NCBI GenBank assembly: GCA_937901915.1
Contig: CALGUD010000038.1
Coordinates: 1-55,178 of the forward strand
Direction: 5' to 3'
Length of the DNA stretch: 55,178 nt
From: an uncultured Flavobacteriaceae bacterium
GTDB lineage: Bacteria; Bacteroidota; Bacteroidia; Flavobacteriales; Flavobacteriaceae
In this document: positions 54,416-55,178 of the stretch, one piece after another
Layout: each line of letters starts with the position of its first letter
Numbering within the stretch: position 1 is the stretch's first letter
Notes under the pieces: generated by a model
Database searches by the model: none
Seen by the model: the letters and a program-made list of their open reading frames with translations, nothing else
Told to the model about the DNA's origin: nothing
Translations under genes and position numbers: made by a program

Positions 54416-55042
54416 ATGAATCTAGATATAGTATTTGAAAATAACGAAAAGTGGATAAAACAAAAATTGGATGTTGACTCTAAATATTTTGAAAATTTAG
54501 GTAAAGGTCAAAATCCCGAAATACTCTATATAGGTTGTTCCGATAGCCGTGTTACAGCCGAGGAAATGATGGGTTTAGGCCCGGGTGAAATGTTTGTACA
54601 CCGGAATATTGCCAATATGGTCATCAGCATTGACCTGAATGTAATGTCGGTAGTGAATTATGCTATAGAACATTTGAACGTAAACCATGTAGTGGTATGC
54701 GGGCACTATGGCTGTGGAGGGGTTAAAGCGGCTATGCAATCGGCCGACCTTGGAATTTTAAACCCTTGGTTACGTAATATTCGTGATGTATACAGAACAC
54801 ATAAAACCAAACTAAATGAAATTAAAGATGAAGAGAAAAGGTGTGAGCGGTTGGTGGAATTAAACGTACAGGAACAATGTATAAACCTTATTAAAACTGC
54901 TGCTGTTCAAAAAGCAGTCCGTAACAGAGGCCTTAAGGTACATGGATGGGTTTTTGATGTACATACAGGAAAAATAATAGACCTGAAAATAGACTTTGAT
55001 ACTATTTTGCAGAATATAAGGGAAATATATCACCTGGATTAA
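54416..55042 (+). CDS. Beta-class carbonic anhydrase
   Basis: 208 residues. The zinc ligands are Cys41, His97 and Cys100, and the catalytic Asp43-Arg45 pair is in GCSDSRV, followed by HRNIANMV and VVCGHYGCGG. It interconverts carbon dioxide and bicarbonate. It has no signal peptide and is cytoplasmic. It lies 33 bases after the SulP gene and probably works with it to supply or trap bicarbonate. A terminator follows. Confidence 0.95.
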   Translation: MNLDIVFENNEKWIKQKLDVDSKYFENLGKGQNPEILYIGCSDSRVTAEEMMGLGPGEMFVHRNIANMVISIDLNVMSVVNYAIEHLNVNHVVVCGHYGCGGVKAAMQSADLGILNPWLRNIRDVYRTHKTKLNEIKDEEKRCERLVELNVQEQCINLIKTAAVQKAVRNRGLKVHGWVFDVHTGKIIDLKIDFDTILQNIREIYHLD

Positions 55043-55064
55043 TCCTGGTTTTATATAATCTTTT

Positions 55065-55106
55065 AAGGTCTGTTCGGGTAATCATCCCTGGGCAGGCCTT
55101 TTTTTT
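55065..55106 (+). terminator. Terminator of the carbonic anhydrase gene
   Basis: Arms AAGGTCTG and CAGGCCTT pair over 8 bp with one G-T pair and are followed by T-rich sequence. The loop of about 20 bases includes a further small GGG/CCC pairing. It lies 23 bases after the stop. Confidence 0.7.
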
Positions 55107-55178
55107 CGTTATTGGGTTATTTGGGCGATTTCAGGAGTAAGCCGTTTTTTAATATACATTTTCAAAAAAAGCATTCAA

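Overview
The window looks like chromosomal DNA of a Flavobacteriia/Bacteroidota species. The evidence is low GC content, an OmpA porin with thrombospondin type 3 repeats, an IPExxxVDY protein, a complete Bat (aerotolerance) operon, promoters resembling the Bacteroidota consensus TTTG-N19-TAnnTTTG, and many lipoprotein or signal peptides ending in SC or AQ. The genus cannot be fixed from sequence reading alone. I see no rRNA, tRNA, CRISPR array, insertion sequence or prophage, so most of the window is ordinary vertically inherited chromosome. About 44 protein genes are supported.

Layout. (1) 1-435 is gene-free and rich in low-complexity repeats. (2) 436-8669: an SDR oxidoreductase, then AddB-like nuclease and AddA-like helicase-nuclease genes separated by an ompA gene. 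(3) 8745-18769: sodA, a PurF-family amidotransferase, a PfkB kinase, a START-domain protein, rnhA and purN on one strand, then the divergent housekeeping block acpP-fabF-rnc-IPExxxVDY-pyk. (4) 19017-26342: a 1848-residue alpha-2-macroglobulin lipoprotein, an isoaspartyl peptidase lipoprotein and 3-hydroxyanthranilate 3,4-dioxygenase. (5) 26326-28662: a tight three-gene cassette made of a small coiled-coil protein, a von Willebrand A protein and a compact, divergent adenylosuccinate-synthetase homologue. I cannot assign it a known pathway, and it is my best candidate for an undescribed system. (6) 28866-37422: an L-arabinose island. It holds a secreted GH51 arabinofuranosidase, a fused ribulokinase/ribulose-5-phosphate 4-epimerase, a methyltransferase-like protein, arabinose isomerase, an aldose 1-epimerase lipoprotein, and a divergent Nudix-type regulator of the AraR/NrtR kind. 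(7) 37477-42828: a mixed group of a lipoprotein, acyl-ACP desaturase, PPP phosphatase, fructokinase-like kinase, AlbA/Schlafen-like protein and SDR. (8) 42979-52099: moxR-DUF58-BatD-like-batA-batB-batC-batD-batE. (9) 52166-55042: a small secreted protein with a TTG start, a SulP anion transporter and a beta-carbonic anhydrase.

How the genes work together. In the arabinose island, GH51 releases arabinose outside the cytoplasm and the lipoprotein mutarotase interconverts its anomers. AraA converts arabinose to ribulose, and the AraB-AraD fusion turns that into xylulose 5-phosphate. No arabinose transporter is present in the window. The Nudix regulator has lost its catalytic acidic residues and faces a 27-bp perfect inverted repeat next to the GH51 start. 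A structured 5' leader precedes the fusion gene. In the Bat operon, MoxR ATPase, DUF58, VWA and TPR proteins form a membrane-associated complex. The SulP/carbonic anhydrase pair suggests bicarbonate handling.
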